64,000 nt of DNA from positions 310,001 through 374,000 of the forward strand of contig NZ_FNAD01000003.1 in assembly GCF_900101745.1 (NCBI RefSeq), in the 5' to 3' direction. A program made the position numbers and the translations under genes. The DNA is from Glycomyces harbinensis (GTDB lineage Bacteria > Actinomycetota > Actinomycetes > Mycobacteriales > Micromonosporaceae). Below the pieces are notes generated by a model. That model did not search any database. It was not told the origin of the DNA and saw nothing but the letters and a program-made list of their open reading frames with translations. This document shows, in pieces, positions 1 to 11,735 of this stretch (position 1 is its first letter; each line of letters begins with the position of its first letter).

Positions 1-1
1 C

Positions 2-940
2 CTGGTGCGCGAACGCCTCGGCGACGAGGTCCTCGACCGGCTCGTCGCCCCGATGCTCGCCGGGGTCTACGCCGGCGACGTCGACCGGCTCTCGGTGCGC
101 GCGGTCATGCCGCAGCTCGCGGCCGCACTCGAACGCCATGCGCGCCTGACCGAAGCGGTGGCCGAGATCAAGCGGCCGTCCACGGGCAAGCCCGTCTTCG
201 CGACCATCGACGGCGGCCTCGACCGTCTGGTGACCGCGACCTCGGCCGCCTCCCGCGCCGAGATCCGCCTGGGCATGACCGTCCGCGAACTGCGCCAGAC
301 CCCCGAGGGCTGGGAGGTCATCGCCGGGCCCGTGCCCGACCCGATCAAGATCACGGCCGACGCCCTGGTGATCGCGGTGCCCGCCTCGCCCGCGGCCGAT
401 CTGCTCAGGTCCGTCGAACCCCAGGCCGCCGCCGCGCTCTCGGGCGTCGCCTACGCCTCGGTCGCCTTGGCCGCCTTCGCGTTCGACAAGGTCGAGCTGC
501 CCCAGCGCTCCGGGTTCCTCACGCCCGCCTCCGAGGGCAAGACCGTCAAGGCCGCCACCTTCGCCTCCCAGAAATGGCCCCGCCTGGGACGCCGCCGCCA
601 GATCGTGCGCGTCTCCATGGGCCGCCTCGGGGAGGAGGCGCTCCTCCAGTACGACGACGCGACCCTCGCCAAGACCGCCCTGCGCGAACTCGGCGAGCAC
701 CTCGGGCAGCGCCTGCCCGAGCCGGTCGAGCAGCGCGTCGACCGCTGGGGCGGGGCGCTGCCGCAGTACGCGCCCGGCCATCTCACCCGGGTGGCCGCCG
801 CCCGCGAGGCCCTCGCCTCGCACCGCCGCATCGCCATCGCGGGCGCGGCGGTCGACGGGGTCGGCATCGCCGCCTGCGTCGCCTCGGGGCAGGCCGCCGC
901 CGAGGACATCGCCGAACAGATCATCGCCGACTCGAAATAA
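2..940 (+). CDS. hemY: Protoporphyrinogen/coproporphyrinogen oxidase, C-terminal part (cut by window edge)
   Basis: About 312 residues of an FAD-dependent porphyrinogen oxidase that runs in from the left edge. Family members are about 450-480 aa, so the N-terminal FAD-binding part lies outside. The segment near the start resembles the substrate-domain region of the family, and the C-terminal stretch GAAVDGVGIAACVASGQ is the typical second FAD-contacting segment near the end of HemY/CgoX proteins. HemQ follows after 13 bases. In actinobacteria with HemQ this enzyme oxidises coproporphyrinogen III to coproporphyrin III (family knowledge); the pairing is the main reason to prefer the coproporphyrin-dependent function here. 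Confidence 0.88.
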   Translation: MVRERLGDEVLDRLVAPMLAGVYAGDVDRLSVRAVMPQLAAALERHARLTEAVAEIKRPSTGKPVFATIDGGLDRLVTATSAASRAEIRLGMTVRELRQTPEGWEVIAGPVPDPIKITADALVIAVPASPAADLLRSVEPQAAAALSGVAYASVALAAFAFDKVELPQRSGFLTPASEGKTVKAATFASQKWPRLGRRRQIVRVSMGRLGEEALLQYDDATLAKTALRELGEHLGQRLPEPVEQRVDRWGGALPQYAPGHLTRVAAAREALASHRRIAIAGAAVDGVGIAACVASGQAAAEDIAEQIIADSK

Positions 941-953
941 GAAGGGCCGCAAC

Positions 954-1667
954 GTGACTGAACCGCAATCGAATAACCCGAACGCGCAGCGCATCAAGGA
1001 GCTGAACGACACCATCCGCTACACCCTGTGGTCGGTGTTCCGCGTCGAGGAGGCCATGCCGGCGATTCGCCAGGACCTCGCCAGCGACATGGAGGCGTTC
1101 TTCGCGAAGCACTGCGGCGACCAGGGCGTGACGGTCCGCGGCACCTACGACCTCACCGGGATGCGCGCCGACGCCGACCTGATGGTGTGGTGGCACGCCG
1201 ACTCCTCCGACCGGCTCCAGAAGGCCTATTCGGACTTCCGCCGCTCCGCGCTCGGTCGCCACCTCGCGCCGGTCTGGTCGAACATGGCGCTGCACCGCCC
1301 GGCCGAGTTCAACCGCAGCCACCTCCCGGCCTTCCTCACCGAGGACCCGAAGGGCTACGTGTCCGTGTACCCGTTCGTGCGCTCGTACGACTGGTACCTG
1401 CTGCCCGACGAGGAGCGCCGCGACCTGCTGCGCGAGCACGGGCAGATGGCCCGCGACTTCCCGGACGTGCGGGCCAACACCGTTCCGGCGTTCTCGCTCG
1501 GCGACTACGAGTGGATCCTCGCCTTCGAGGCCGACGAACTGCACCGGATCGTGGACCTCATGCGCGAACTGCGCGCCTCCCGCGCGAGGCTCTATGTGCG
1601 CGAGGAGATCCCGTTCTACACCGGCAAGCGCCGCTCGATCACCGACATCATCAACGACCTGCCGTAG
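954..1667 (+). CDS. hemQ: Coproheme decarboxylase HemQ/ChdC
   Basis: A 237-aa protein of the chlorite-dismutase-like fold and the usual length for actinobacterial HemQ. It converts coproheme to heme b, the last step of the coproporphyrin route. The conserved segment YPFVRSYDWYLLP (Tyr139) carries the tyrosine that becomes the radical in this family, and EHGQMA (His162) holds the expected proximal heme ligand. The start is GTG, preceded by GAAGG about 8 bases upstream. It lies 13 bases after the oxidase gene and 21 bases before the peptidase gene, so the three are probably co-transcribed. The next enzyme's product would be used by the cytochrome oxidase subunits encoded later in the window. 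Confidence 0.93.
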   Translation: MTEPQSNNPNAQRIKELNDTIRYTLWSVFRVEEAMPAIRQDLASDMEAFFAKHCGDQGVTVRGTYDLTGMRADADLMVWWHADSSDRLQKAYSDFRRSALGRHLAPVWSNMALHRPAEFNRSHLPAFLTEDPKGYVSVYPFVRSYDWYLLPDEERRDLLREHGQMARDFPDVRANTVPAFSLGDYEWILAFEADELHRIVDLMRELRASRARLYVREEIPFYTGKRRSITDIINDLP

Positions 1668-1688
1668 TGGACGACGGAGGCGGCATCG

Positions 1689-2147
1689 ATGACCTCTTCT
1701 GACTGGCTCACGCCGGTCGTGCTGATCCTCGCCGCGGCGCTCATGGTCGAGTCCGTGCGCCAGCTGCGGCGGCGCTGGGTGCTCGTCAAGGTCGAGGGCG
1801 CCTCGATGGAGCCGGCCCTGCGCGACGGCGACGAGGTGCTCGCGAAGCGGACGCGCCGCGTCGCCGTCGGCGACATCGTCGTCGTGGCCGCCCCGGACCC
1901 CGAGCTCGGCTGGGCCGAAGCCCCCTCGGCGAAGCCCGCGAGCCGCACATCGGCTCGGCGGGCGAAGGCCCCGTGGTGGGTCAAGCGGATCGCCGCCGGC
2001 CCCGGCGATCCGATGCCCGGTTCGACCGGGACGGTCCCGCCCGGCCACTACTTCCTGCTCGGCGACAACCCCGCGGGAGCGGACTCGCGCCGCCACGGCC
2101 CGGTCCCGGCCCGGCTGGTGCTCGGCACCATGATTCGCAAGTTCTAG
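1689..2147 (+). CDS. Small membrane-anchored S26-family peptidase
   Basis: A 152-aa protein with one N-terminal membrane helix (about residues 7-22) and a signal-peptidase-like catalytic domain. The Ser nucleophile sits in GASMEPAL (Ser39), the general base is probably Lys99 in WWVKRI, and the last conserved box is GDNPAGADSRRHGPVP. A linker of about 25 residues rich in Ala, Ser and Arg lies between the boxes. The RBS GGAGG is 8 bases before the ATG. Type I signal peptidases are usually longer (200-300 aa), so this is a minimal version. The nickel-SOD maturation protease SodX is a related short S26 enzyme, but no sodN is nearby, so I leave the substrate open. Confidence 0.85.
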   Translation: MTSSDWLTPVVLILAAALMVESVRQLRRRWVLVKVEGASMEPALRDGDEVLAKRTRRVAVGDIVVVAAPDPELGWAEAPSAKPASRTSARRAKAPWWVKRIAAGPGDPMPGSTGTVPPGHYFLLGDNPAGADSRRHGPVPARLVLGTMIRKF

Positions 2148-2194
2148 TCGCGTTCCGGCCGTGCCACACCCCGCGGGTACGGTTGCGCCCCACG

Positions 2195-2219
2195 GATTCA
2201 CGGCTCGCAAGCGTCGCCG
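2195..2219 (+). repeat. Short dispersed repeat, copy 1
   Basis: A 25-base element with core ACGGCTCGCAAGC, then GTCGCCG. It differs at two positions from the copy at 53124-53148, and a diverged inverted copy lies at 57014-57032. It is in the gap after the S26 peptidase gene. Confidence 0.6.
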
Positions 2220-2348
2220 AGGCCGGGTCCCTCAGGGTCGACGTTTCGGGAATATCGCGACATCGGCCGTTTCATGTTCGACTCGACTTAGGGAATCCTA
2301 AGGTGCGGGCGGATCATCTCGCCATTCGGGACGTGGCAGACTTGATCC

Positions 2349-4193
2349 ATGCCAGCGCTTCGATCACGCACTTCCACCCATGGCCGCCAGATGGCCGGCG
2401 CCCGCGCGCTGTGGCGCGCCACCGGCATGACCGACTCCGATTTCGGCAAGCCGATCGTGGCCATCGCCAACTCCTACACGCAGTTCGTCCCCGGACACGT
2501 GCACCTCAAGGACCTCGGCGAGATCGTCGCCGAGTCGATCAGGGAGGCCGGCGGCGTCTCCAAGGAGTTCCACACCATCGCCGTCGACGACGGCATCGCG
2601 ATGGGCCACGGGGGCATGCTCTACTCGCTGCCCAGCCGCGAGATCATCGCCGACTCCGTCGAGTACATGGTCAACGCGCACTGCGCCGACGCGCTCGTGT
2701 GCATCTCCAACTGCGACAAGATCACCCCGGGCATGCTCATGGCCGCCCTGCGCCTGAACATCCCCGTCGTCTTCGTCTCCGGCGGCCCGATGGAGGCCGG
2801 CAAGACCGTCGACTCCGACGGGATCGTCACCCAGAAGCTCGACCTCGTCGACCCGATGGTCGCCGCCGCGAACGACGACGTCTCGGACGCGCAGCTCCTG
2901 ACGATGGAGCAGGACGCCTGCCCGACCTGCGGCTCGTGTTCGGGCATGTTCACCGCCAACTCGATGAACTGCCTCACCGAGGCCCTGGGCCTGTCCCTGC
3001 CCGGCAACGGCTCGACCCTCGCCACCCACGAGGCGCGCCGCGCGCTCTTCGAGGAGGCCGGGCGCACCATCATGGACCTGGCGCGCCGCTACTACGAGCG
3101 CGACGACGCCTCGGCCCTGCCGCGCAGCATCGCCACCCGCGAGGCCTTCGAGAACGCGATGTCGCTCGACGTCGCCATGGGCGGCTCCACCAACACGATC
3201 CTGCACCTGCTCGCGGCCGCCCGCGAGGCCGAGATGGAGTTCGACGTCGCCGACATCGACGCGATCTCGCGCCGCGTCCCGTGCCTGTCGAAGGTCGCCC
3301 CCAACTCGCCCAAGTACCACATGGAGGACGTCCACCGCGCCGGCGGCATCCCCGCGATCCTCGGCGAGATGTACCGCGGCGGCCTGCTCCACGACACCGT
3401 CCACGCCGTCCACTCGCCCTCGGTGGCCGATTGGCTCGGCAAGTGGGACATCCGCGCCGAGAACCCCGCGCCCGAGGCGATCGAGCTGTTCCACGCCGCG
3501 CCCGGCAACGTCCGCACCACCAAGGCGTTCTCGACCGCGAACCGCTGGAAGAGCCTGGACACCGACGCCGAGGACGGCTGCATCCGCTCGGTCGAGCACG
3601 CCTACACCAAGGACGGCGGCCTGGCCGTCCTGTTCGGCAACCTCGCCGTCGACGGCTGCGTCGTCAAGACCGCGGGCGTGCCCGAGGAGAACTGGACCTT
3701 CACCGGTCCCGCGCACGTCTTCGAGTCGCAGGACGACGCGGTCGCCGGCATCCTCGACAAGTCCGTCGTCGCGGGCGAGGTCGTCGTCATCCGCTACGAG
3801 GGCCCCAAGGGCGGCCCCGGCATGCAGGAGATGCTCTACCCGACCTCGTTCCTCAAGGGACGCGGCCTGGGCCGCAAGTGCGCGCTCATCACCGACGGCC
3901 GCTTCTCGGGCGGCACCTCGGGCCTGTCCATCGGGCACATCAGCCCCGAAGCCGCCGGCGAGGGCCTCATCGCCCTGGTCGAGAACGGCGACGTCATCGA
4001 GATCGACATCCCGGGCCGCAGGCTCGAGCTCAAGGTCGACGACGCGGTCCTGGCCCAGCGCCGTGTGGCCCAGGAGAAGCGCGAGCAGCCGTACACCCCG
4101 GTCGCCCGCGACCGCGTGGTCTCGCGCGCCCTCCAGGCGTACGCCGCGATGGCCACGCCGGCCAGCGACGGCGCCGTCCGCAGGGTGCCCTAG
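2349..4193 (+). CDS. ilvD: Dihydroxy-acid dehydratase
   Basis: A 614-aa IlvD, very close in wording to the enterobacterial type ([19 protein letters not shown] at the start, [47 protein letters not shown]). It dehydrates 2,3-dihydroxy-isovalerate and the isoleucine-pathway equivalent to the 2-keto acids. The cysteines in NCDK, and in CPTCGSC, are those expected for the Fe-S cluster. No RBS is visible; instead CAGACT lies 6 bases before the ATG, suggesting leaderless transcription. It stands 3 kb upstream of ilvBNC, separated by a GGDEF/EAL gene, so it is not part of that operon. A strong hairpin terminator follows. Confidence 0.96.
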   Translation: MPALRSRTSTHGRQMAGARALWRATGMTDSDFGKPIVAIANSYTQFVPGHVHLKDLGEIVAESIREAGGVSKEFHTIAVDDGIAMGHGGMLYSLPSREIIADSVEYMVNAHCADALVCISNCDKITPGMLMAALRLNIPVVFVSGGPMEAGKTVDSDGIVTQKLDLVDPMVAAANDDVSDAQLLTMEQDACPTCGSCSGMFTANSMNCLTEALGLSLPGNGSTLATHEARRALFEEAGRTIMDLARRYYERDDASALPRSIATREAFENAMSLDVAMGGSTNTILHLLAAAREAEMEFDVADIDAISRRVPCLSKVAPNSPKYHMEDVHRAGGIPAILGEMYRGGLLHDTVHAVHSPSVADWLGKWDIRAENPAPEAIELFHAAPGNVRTTKAFSTANRWKSLDTDAEDGCIRSVEHAYTKDGGLAVLFGNLAVDGCVVKTAGVPEENWTFTGPAHVFESQDDAVAGILDKSVVAGEVVVIRYEGPKGGPGMQEMLYPTSFLKGRGLGRKCALITDGRFSGGTSGLSIGHISPEAAGEGLIALVENGDVIEIDIPGRRLELKVDDAVLAQRRVAQEKREQPYTPVARDRVVSRALQAYAAMATPASDGAVRRVP

Positions 4194-4214
4194 CACGTCA
4201 TAACGAGCCGAATC

Positions 4215-4253
4215 GAGCGGCGGGGTCCTCCGGGGCCCCGCCGCTCGCGTTTT
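4215..4253 (+). terminator. Terminator after ilvD
   Basis: Perfect 11-bp stem GAGCGGCGGGG/CCCCGCCGCTC with a 10-base loop, followed by GCGTTTT. Confidence 0.85.
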
Positions 4254-4414
4254 CCCGGCGGGCTGAAAGCGCCTCCATCGCCTGGCCAGTGCCGCATCCT
4301 CCGCCGCCTTCGCGCGCATGAACTGGGGGAGCGCCCTCCCGCCGCCGAGCACATACGGAGGGCCCGATACCGAATGACAACCTCATGCGGCATTCTGTAA
4401 AGCACGAGTCTTCC

Positions 4415-4420
4415 TAGGAT
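4415..4420 (+). promoter_or_regulatory. Candidate -10 box for the GGDEF/EAL gene
   Basis: TAGGAT ends 11 bases before the in-frame ATG at 4432. No convincing -35 was seen. Transcription would start only a few bases before the ATG. Confidence 0.45.
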
Positions 4421-4431
4421 TGGGCCAGTGG

Positions 4432-7161
4432 ATGACGCCAACCCCCCGCCGCGTCCGGCAGCTGCTGTCATGGACCGCCGCCACCGCAGTCTGGTGCTCA
4501 GTGCTCGCCGCGGCCGTCGTGGTCGGACTCGACACCTCGCTGCGGACCATCACGCCCGCCACCGCCGCCGCGGTCGGCTCCGTCGGCGCCGCGTGCGCCG
4601 GATCGCTCATGTGGCACGCCGCCTGGCGCATCCAGTCCGGACGCCGCGTCACCTACCAGCTCATGGCCGCGGGCATCCAGACCACCGCCGCCGGGTTCGC
4701 CGCCGCCTGCTGGCTCCCCGAGCCCGCCGCCACCGCCGTCGCGGGCTGCGGCTTCTCCGCGTCCGTCATCCTCTGGGCCCTCGCGCTCCTGCGCCTGCCC
4801 GACAGCGGATGGGCGCCCCAGGCCGTGCAGCGCCGCCTGGTCGACGGCGCCTTCGTGGGCCTGTGCGCGCTCTTCGGACTCTGGCTCCTGGTCGCGCGAT
4901 TCCTGTTCCAGGAGTTCCGCGGCGGCCACCTCGGCGACGGCGACCTCGCCATCGTCATCCCCGGGATGATGGGCGTCGTCATGCTCGGCGTCGGGTTCAC
5001 CACCTCCTTCCGCCTCCAGCGCTGGCGCCGGCGCCACGCCTTCGCCTACATCGCCGTGTTCGCCGTCCACTTCACCGGCCTCTCGACCTTCGTCTCCTGG
5101 CAGTGGGACCGCCCCGCCGACCGCGTCCTGTGGTGGTCGGTCGCCTGGATCGCCACCTGCGTGGCACTCCTCGGCGTGACCTACCTGGCGCGCAACCAGA
5201 AGCCCGCCCCGATCGACAAGCCCAACTACCCGGGCGTCCACTACACCGTCATGGCCGGCGCCGCCGCCTTCGCGACTTCGGCCGTGCTCATCCACGGCGC
5301 CAGCGAGGGCCCCCTCCCGCTCGACGCGACCCTCCTGGGCCTCGCCGCCGCCGCGACCCTCGGCGCGCGGCTCATCCTCACCTACCTCGACGTCCGCCGC
5401 GTCGCCACCGAGGCCGACTCCCGCCAGCGCCGGCTCAACGCCATCGTCGGCGTCGCCTCCGACACGGTCCTCGTCCTCGACCCCGACCTCACCGTCACCT
5501 GGCATCCCGAGGACTCCGCGTGGCGGCCCGCCACCGACGCGGGCGACCTCCTCGGCGCGTCCTTCCTCGAGCTGGTCCACATCGACGACCGGCGCGGCGC
5601 CAAGGAAGACCTCCGCAGCCTCCTCGACGGCCTCGGGCACGCCGGCCAGGTCTCCCTGAACGTCCGGATCCGCGACGCCTCGCGGCGCTGGCGCCACACC
5701 GAGACCGTCGTCTCGGACCTGCGCGGCCGACCGCAGGTAAGGGGCCTGGTGGCCCGTATAGAGGACGTCGGCGCGCGCCGCAGCCTGGAGACCGAACTCG
5801 CGCGTTTGGCCTACACGGACCCGCTCACGGGGCTGGCGAACCGTCGTGCGCTCCTCCAGAGCCTGGAGGACGGCGTCGCGGCCGAGGAGCACCAGACCGC
5901 GCTGCTCCTGCTCGACCTCGACGGGTTCAAGAACGTCAACGACACGCGCGGCCACGACTTCGGCGACGAACTGCTCGTGGAGGTCTCGCGCCGCATCAAG
6001 GAGCTCCTGCGGCCCACCGACGTCGGCGCCCGCCTCGGCGGCGACGAGTTCGCGATACTGCTGCGCGCCAACTGGTCCGAAGCCGTCGGCACCGCGAAGG
6101 TCCTCGTCGAGCGGCTCGCCGAGCCGTACGAGTTCCACGACTACTCGACCGTGTTCGTCACCGGCTCGGTCGGGATCGCCACGGCCGCAGAGGGACTCGA
6201 CGACCCCGAGATACTGCTGCGCAACGCCGACCTGGCCCTGCGGGCCGCCAAGCAGGCCGGGAAGAACCGCTACGCGACCTACGACGCCGACTTCGACCGC
6301 AAGGTGCGCCGCAGGAACGAGCTCACCCAGGAGCTGCGCGGCGCGATCGACCGCGACGAGCTGCGCCTGGTCTACCAGCCGGTGTTCTGCGTCTCCGACC
6401 GCACCATCGTCGGCGCCGAGGCGCTGCTGCGCTGGAACCACCCGCGCCTGGGCCACGTGAGCCCCGGCGAGTTCATCCCCGCCGCCACCGAGTCCGGCCT
6501 CACCCAGGACCTCGCGGTGTGGACGGTGAACCGGGCCGCCGAGCAGCTCGCGCAGTGGCACTCCGCGAGCATCAAGGCCTGGATCTCGGTGAACGTCTCG
6601 GTCAAGGAGCTCCACACCCACCTGTTCGCCACCGAGGTGAACACCGCGCTCATCGCCGCGGGCGTGCCCGCGAAGCGCCTCGTGCTCGAGGTCACCGAGC
6701 ACGACTTCTCCCACCAGATGAACACCCTCATCGCCCAGCTCGGGGCCCTGCGCGGCGCCGGCGTGCGGATCGCCTTGGACGACTTCGGATCCGGGTACTC
6801 CTCGCTCGGGCAGCTCGACCGGCTCCCGGTCGACATCCTGAAGATCGACCGCGACCTCATCGCCAAGGACGACGGCGGCGTCGGCCCCCTCGCGGCGGTC
6901 ACCGTCGAGCTCGGGCGCCTGCTCGGCATGGAGGTCATCGCCGAGGGCGTGGAGACCGACGCCCAGCTCAACGCCATGATCGCGGCCCGGGCGCCGCTCG
7001 TGCAGGGCTACCTGCTCGCCAAGCCGATGGACCCGGACGACCTGACGCGCTGGCTCACCGAGGAGCCGAGGGCGCTCGCGTCCGCGCCGATCGTCGTCCC
7101 GGCCGCCGAGGCCGAGCCGGCCGACACGCCCGAAGACGTCCCGGAGTCTGAGAAAAGTTGA
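4432..7161 (+). CDS. Membrane-bound PAS-GGDEF-EAL c-di-GMP signalling protein
   Basis: About 909 aa. The N-terminal third (residues about 10-320) holds roughly eight hydrophobic helices. A PAS-like segment (about 330-440) follows, then GGDEF (about 450-610) and EAL (about 625-875). GGDEF is intact at 536-540, and RPTD at 527-530 sits five residues before it, the exact place of the inhibitory I-site. EAL is intact at 663-665, with DDFGSGYSSL and EVIAEGVET, so both diguanylate cyclase and phosphodiesterase motifs look usable. I chose ATG 4432 because it follows a TAGGAT box and gives a normal N-terminus; an in-frame TTG lies at 4420. The stop codon overlaps the ilvB promoter. The net activity cannot be told from sequence. 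Confidence 0.9.
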   Translation: MTPTPRRVRQLLSWTAATAVWCSVLAAAVVVGLDTSLRTITPATAAAVGSVGAACAGSLMWHAAWRIQSGRRVTYQLMAAGIQTTAAGFAAACWLPEPAATAVAGCGFSASVILWALALLRLPDSGWAPQAVQRRLVDGAFVGLCALFGLWLLVARFLFQEFRGGHLGDGDLAIVIPGMMGVVMLGVGFTTSFRLQRWRRRHAFAYIAVFAVHFTGLSTFVSWQWDRPADRVLWWSVAWIATCVALLGVTYLARNQKPAPIDKPNYPGVHYTVMAGAAAFATSAVLIHGASEGPLPLDATLLGLAAAATLGARLILTYLDVRRVATEADSRQRRLNAIVGVASDTVLVLDPDLTVTWHPEDSAWRPATDAGDLLGASFLELVHIDDRRGAKEDLRSLLDGLGHAGQVSLNVRIRDASRRWRHTETVVSDLRGRPQVRGLVARIEDVGARRSLETELARLAYTDPLTGLANRRALLQSLEDGVAAEEHQTALLLLDLDGFKNVNDTRGHDFGDELLVEVSRRIKELLRPTDVGARLGGDEFAILLRANWSEAVGTAKVLVERLAEPYEFHDYSTVFVTGSVGIATAAEGLDDPEILLRNADLALRAAKQAGKNRYATYDADFDRKVRRRNELTQELRGAIDRDELRLVYQPVFCVSDRTIVGAEALLRWNHPRLGHVSPGEFIPAATESGLTQDLAVWTVNRAAEQLAQWHSASIKAWISVNVSVKELHTHLFATEVNTALIAAGVPAKRLVLEVTEHDFSHQMNTLIAQLGALRGAGVRIALDDFGSGYSSLGQLDRLPVDILKIDRDLIAKDDGGVGPLAAVTVELGRLLGMEVIAEGVETDAQLNAMIAARAPLVQGYLLAKPMDPDDLTRWLTEEPRALASAPIVVPAAEAEPADTPEDVPESEKS

Positions 7162-7186
7162 CTCACGGGCCGGAATCGTGCATTCT
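7158..7186 (+). promoter_or_regulatory. Promoter of the ilvB leader
   Basis: TTGACT (7158-7163), a 17-base spacer and CATTCT (7181-7186). The predicted start is at about 7193-7194, exactly on the GTG of the leader peptide. The -35 box overlaps the stop codon of the upstream GGDEF/EAL gene. Confidence 0.7.
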
Positions 7187-7193
7187 GGGGAGC

Positions 7194-7268
7194 GTGCCGA
7201 AGCAGAACTACGACTCCAAAGCGACCGAGGCCCTTGCCGCCCGGCCGCTCGTCGTAGTACTTATCTAG
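7194..7268 (+). CDS. ilvB leader peptide (24 aa, ends in branched-chain residues)
   Basis: GTG-started 24-codon ORF whose last seven residues are PLVVVLI before TAG. A run of Leu-Val-Val-Val-Leu-Ile codons just before an RNA hairpin and a terminator in front of ilvB is what is expected for ribosome-mediated attenuation by branched-chain amino acid supply. It appears leaderless: the -10 box ends 7 bases before the GTG. GGGGAG also lies directly before it, but too close to act as a normal RBS. It is too short for usual ORF listings. Confidence 0.82.
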   Translation: MPKQNYDSKATEALAARPLVVVLI

Positions 7269-7294
7269 CGCACCGTCGTTCTCCGACGGTGCGC
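7268..7294 (+). promoter_or_regulatory. First attenuator hairpin (leader stem)
   Basis: Perfect 11-bp stem GCGCACCGTCG/CGACGGTGCGC with a 5-base loop. It begins on the last base of the leader stop codon, so a ribosome stalled on the Val/Leu/Ile codons would cover its left arm. Confidence 0.8.
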
Positions 7295-7295
7295 T

Positions 7296-7330
7296 CGCCC
7301 CGTGCGTCTAGCACGCGGGCGATTTTTTCT
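7296..7330 (+). terminator. Rho-independent attenuator terminator before ilvB
   Basis: Stem CGCCC-C-GTGC pairs with GCAC-GC-GGGCG (small internal mismatch) and is followed by six T (7323-7328). It lies 20 bases before the ilvB ATG. The T run is rare in this GC-rich window. Confidence 0.82.
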
Positions 7331-7349
7331 GCCCGGGGAACGACGCCAC

Positions 7350-9248
<1,899 letters not shown>

Positions 9249-9249
9249 C

Positions 9250-9771
9250 ATGTCGACGCACACGCTGTCAGTCCTCGTCGAGAACAAGCCGGGCGTCCTC
9301 GCCCGCGTGGCCGCCCTGTTCTCCAGGCGCGGCTTCAACATCGACTCCCTCGCCGTCGGCGAGACCGAGCACCCCGGTGTCAGCCGCATCACCATCGTGG
9401 TGGGCGTCGAGGCGGGTTCGCTGGAGCAGGTCACCAAGCAGCTCAACAAGCTCATCCATGTTCTGAAGATCGTGGAACTGGAAGCGGGCTCCTCCGTGCA
9501 GCGCGAACTGCTGCTGGTGAAGGTCCGCGCCGACGCCGCCACCCGCGGCCAGGTGATCGCCGCCGCCGAGCTGTTCAAGGCCCGCTCGGTCGACGTCACA
9601 CCCGACACGGTCACCTTCGAGGTCACCGGGAACTCCGACAAGATCGAGGCGTTCCTGGAAGTCCTGGAGCCGTTCGGGATCAAGGAGCTCGTCCAGTCGG
9701 GGACGGTCGCGCTGGGGCGCGGCGCCAAGTCGATGGCGTCGCTGTCGCGCTACGTCTCACCGAATAGTTGA
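9250..9771 (+). CDS. ilvN: Acetolactate synthase, small (regulatory) subunit
   Basis: 173 aa. The N-terminal ACT domain (about residues 4-75, LSVLVENKPGVLARVAALFS and RGFNIDSLAVG) binds branched-chain amino acids for feedback control. The C-terminal ALS small-subunit domain follows (about 85-160, QRELLLVKV). It begins one base after ilvB and ends 18 bases before ilvC, so the subunits are translated together. Length and motifs are normal. Confidence 0.95.
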   Translation: MSTHTLSVLVENKPGVLARVAALFSRRGFNIDSLAVGETEHPGVSRITIVVGVEAGSLEQVTKQLNKLIHVLKIVELEAGSSVQRELLLVKVRADAATRGQVIAAAELFKARSVDVTPDTVTFEVTGNSDKIEAFLEVLEPFGIKELVQSGTVALGRGAKSMASLSRYVSPNS

Positions 9772-10800
<1,029 letters not shown>

Positions 10801-10808
10801 AACGACAC

Positions 10809-10851
10809 ATAGCTGAAGGCGGGGCCGCGACGCGGCCCCGCCTTCAGCTAT
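10809..10851 (+). terminator. Terminator after ilvC
   Basis: Inverted repeat with 21-base arms and almost no loop (right arm CGCGGCCCCGCCTTCAGC... mirrors the left). No T run follows, which is common in GC-rich genomes. Confidence 0.8.
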
Positions 10852-10882
10852 GCCTGTCGGGCGACTCGGCGCGGAAAGCAGA

Positions 10883-10911
10883 TTCTAGATTTCTATACTT
10901 GTTGCTAGAAT
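10883..10911 (+). promoter_or_regulatory. vapBC promoter with inverted-repeat operator
   Basis: An AT-rich patch in a GC-rich setting. TAGAAT (10906-10911) is a -10 box 7 bases before ATG 10919. TTCTAG (10883-10888) and TTCTAT (10891-10896) face CTAGAA (10905-10910), forming overlapping inverted half-sites that cover the -35 to -10 region. This is where a VapB-VapC complex would autorepress. Confidence 0.55.
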
Positions 10912-10918
10912 GGTAGAC

Positions 10919-11173
10919 ATGGCACTGAGCATCAAGAGTCCGGCGGCCGATCAACTCGCTCGCGAGCTCGTCGCGGCGACCGGCGAATCCCTGACCGAAG
11001 CCGTGGAGACCGCGATCCGCGAACGGCTGGAGCGGCAGACGCAAGGCGCGCGCTCCCGGCGCATCCGCCACCGGCTCGACGCGCTGCGGGCCGAGCTGCG
11101 GCAGCTGCCGATCGTCGACGACCGTGCCGCCGATGAGATCCTCGGATACGACGAGAACGGCCTCCCCTCGTGA
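10919..11173 (+). CDS. vapB: VapB-type antitoxin
   Basis: 84-aa acidic/basic protein of the Rv0623-like VapB family ([37 protein letters not shown] split over the ribbon-helix-helix N-terminus). It neutralises the PIN toxin encoded next and should bind the operator described upstream. I prefer ATG 10919 over ATG 10910 because the -10 box overlaps the latter and because MALSIK is the usual family start. The stop overlaps the toxin start by four bases (GTGA). Confidence 0.88.
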   Translation: MALSIKSPAADQLARELVAATGESLTEAVETAIRERLERQTQGARSRRIRHRLDALRAELRQLPIVDDRAADEILGYDENGLPS

Positions 11174-11598
11174 CCGATGCCGACTTCCTCGTCGTGGACA
11201 CCTCAGCCGCCGTCGCCGTCTTGAGCGACGAGCCCGGTGCCGACTGGCTGGCCGACGTGCTCGCGCAGACGACCGCGGCGGTCATGCCCGCGGCGACCTA
11301 TCTTGAGCTCGGCATGGTCCTGGAGTCTCGTTTCGGTCCGCGCGAGACCGGTATCGCCGCTCGGTTCGTTCGCGACGCGGAGATCGACGTCGTCGATGCG
11401 ACGGCCAAGTCGGCCGAACGGGCACTCGAATCATGGCGCCGGTTCGGCAAGGGACGGCACTCAGCGAAACTGAACTTCGGCGACTGCATCGTCTACGGAG
11501 TCGCCGCTGAACTCGGCTGGCCGATCCTCTGCGTCGGAGACGACTTCGCCCAGACCGACATCGCCGTCCTCCGGCCGTCGCCCGGCGGCGCCGCGTAG
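11170..11598 (+). CDS. vapC: VapC-type PIN-domain ribonuclease toxin
   Basis: 142-aa PIN domain. The acidic active-site residues are visible: Asp10 (VVDTSA), Glu46 (TYLELGMV), Asp105 (NFGDCIVYG) and Asp124/125 (VGDDFAQTD). Family members cut specific tRNAs or rRNA and inhibit translation; the RNA target cannot be inferred here. The GTG start overlaps the vapB stop, the usual coupling. No mobile-element signature flanks the pair. A short stem (CCCGACC/GGTCGGG, 11662-11679) and a larger bidirectional terminator follow. Confidence 0.9.
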   Translation: MTDADFLVVDTSAAVAVLSDEPGADWLADVLAQTTAAVMPAATYLELGMVLESRFGPRETGIAARFVRDAEIDVVDATAKSAERALESWRRFGKGRHSAKLNFGDCIVYGVAAELGWPILCVGDDFAQTDIAVLRPSPGGAA

Positions 11599-11695
11599 CC
11601 GCGAACTCGAATCTGCCGTCAAGACTCGGTGCGACCGCGCTTCTGCTCAAGAGCAGAGCCGCCCGACCGACAGGTCGGGAGTCCCGGGCAGACCG

Positions 11696-11732
11696 GAACG
11701 GCCGGGGACCGCAATGCGGTTCCCGGCCGTTC
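11696..11732. terminator. Bidirectional terminator between vapC and the roadblock gene
   Basis: 17-bp stem with one G-U pair (GAACGGCCGGGGACCGC against GCGGTTCCCGGCCGTTC) and loop AAT. It serves two converging genes. Confidence 0.8.
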
Positions 11733-11735
11733 TCG

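Noticed and set aside
1689-2147. Assignment of the S26 peptidase as nickel-SOD maturation protease
   Set aside because: Size is near, but no sodN is adjacent and the N-terminal helix and linker differ; left as generic S26.
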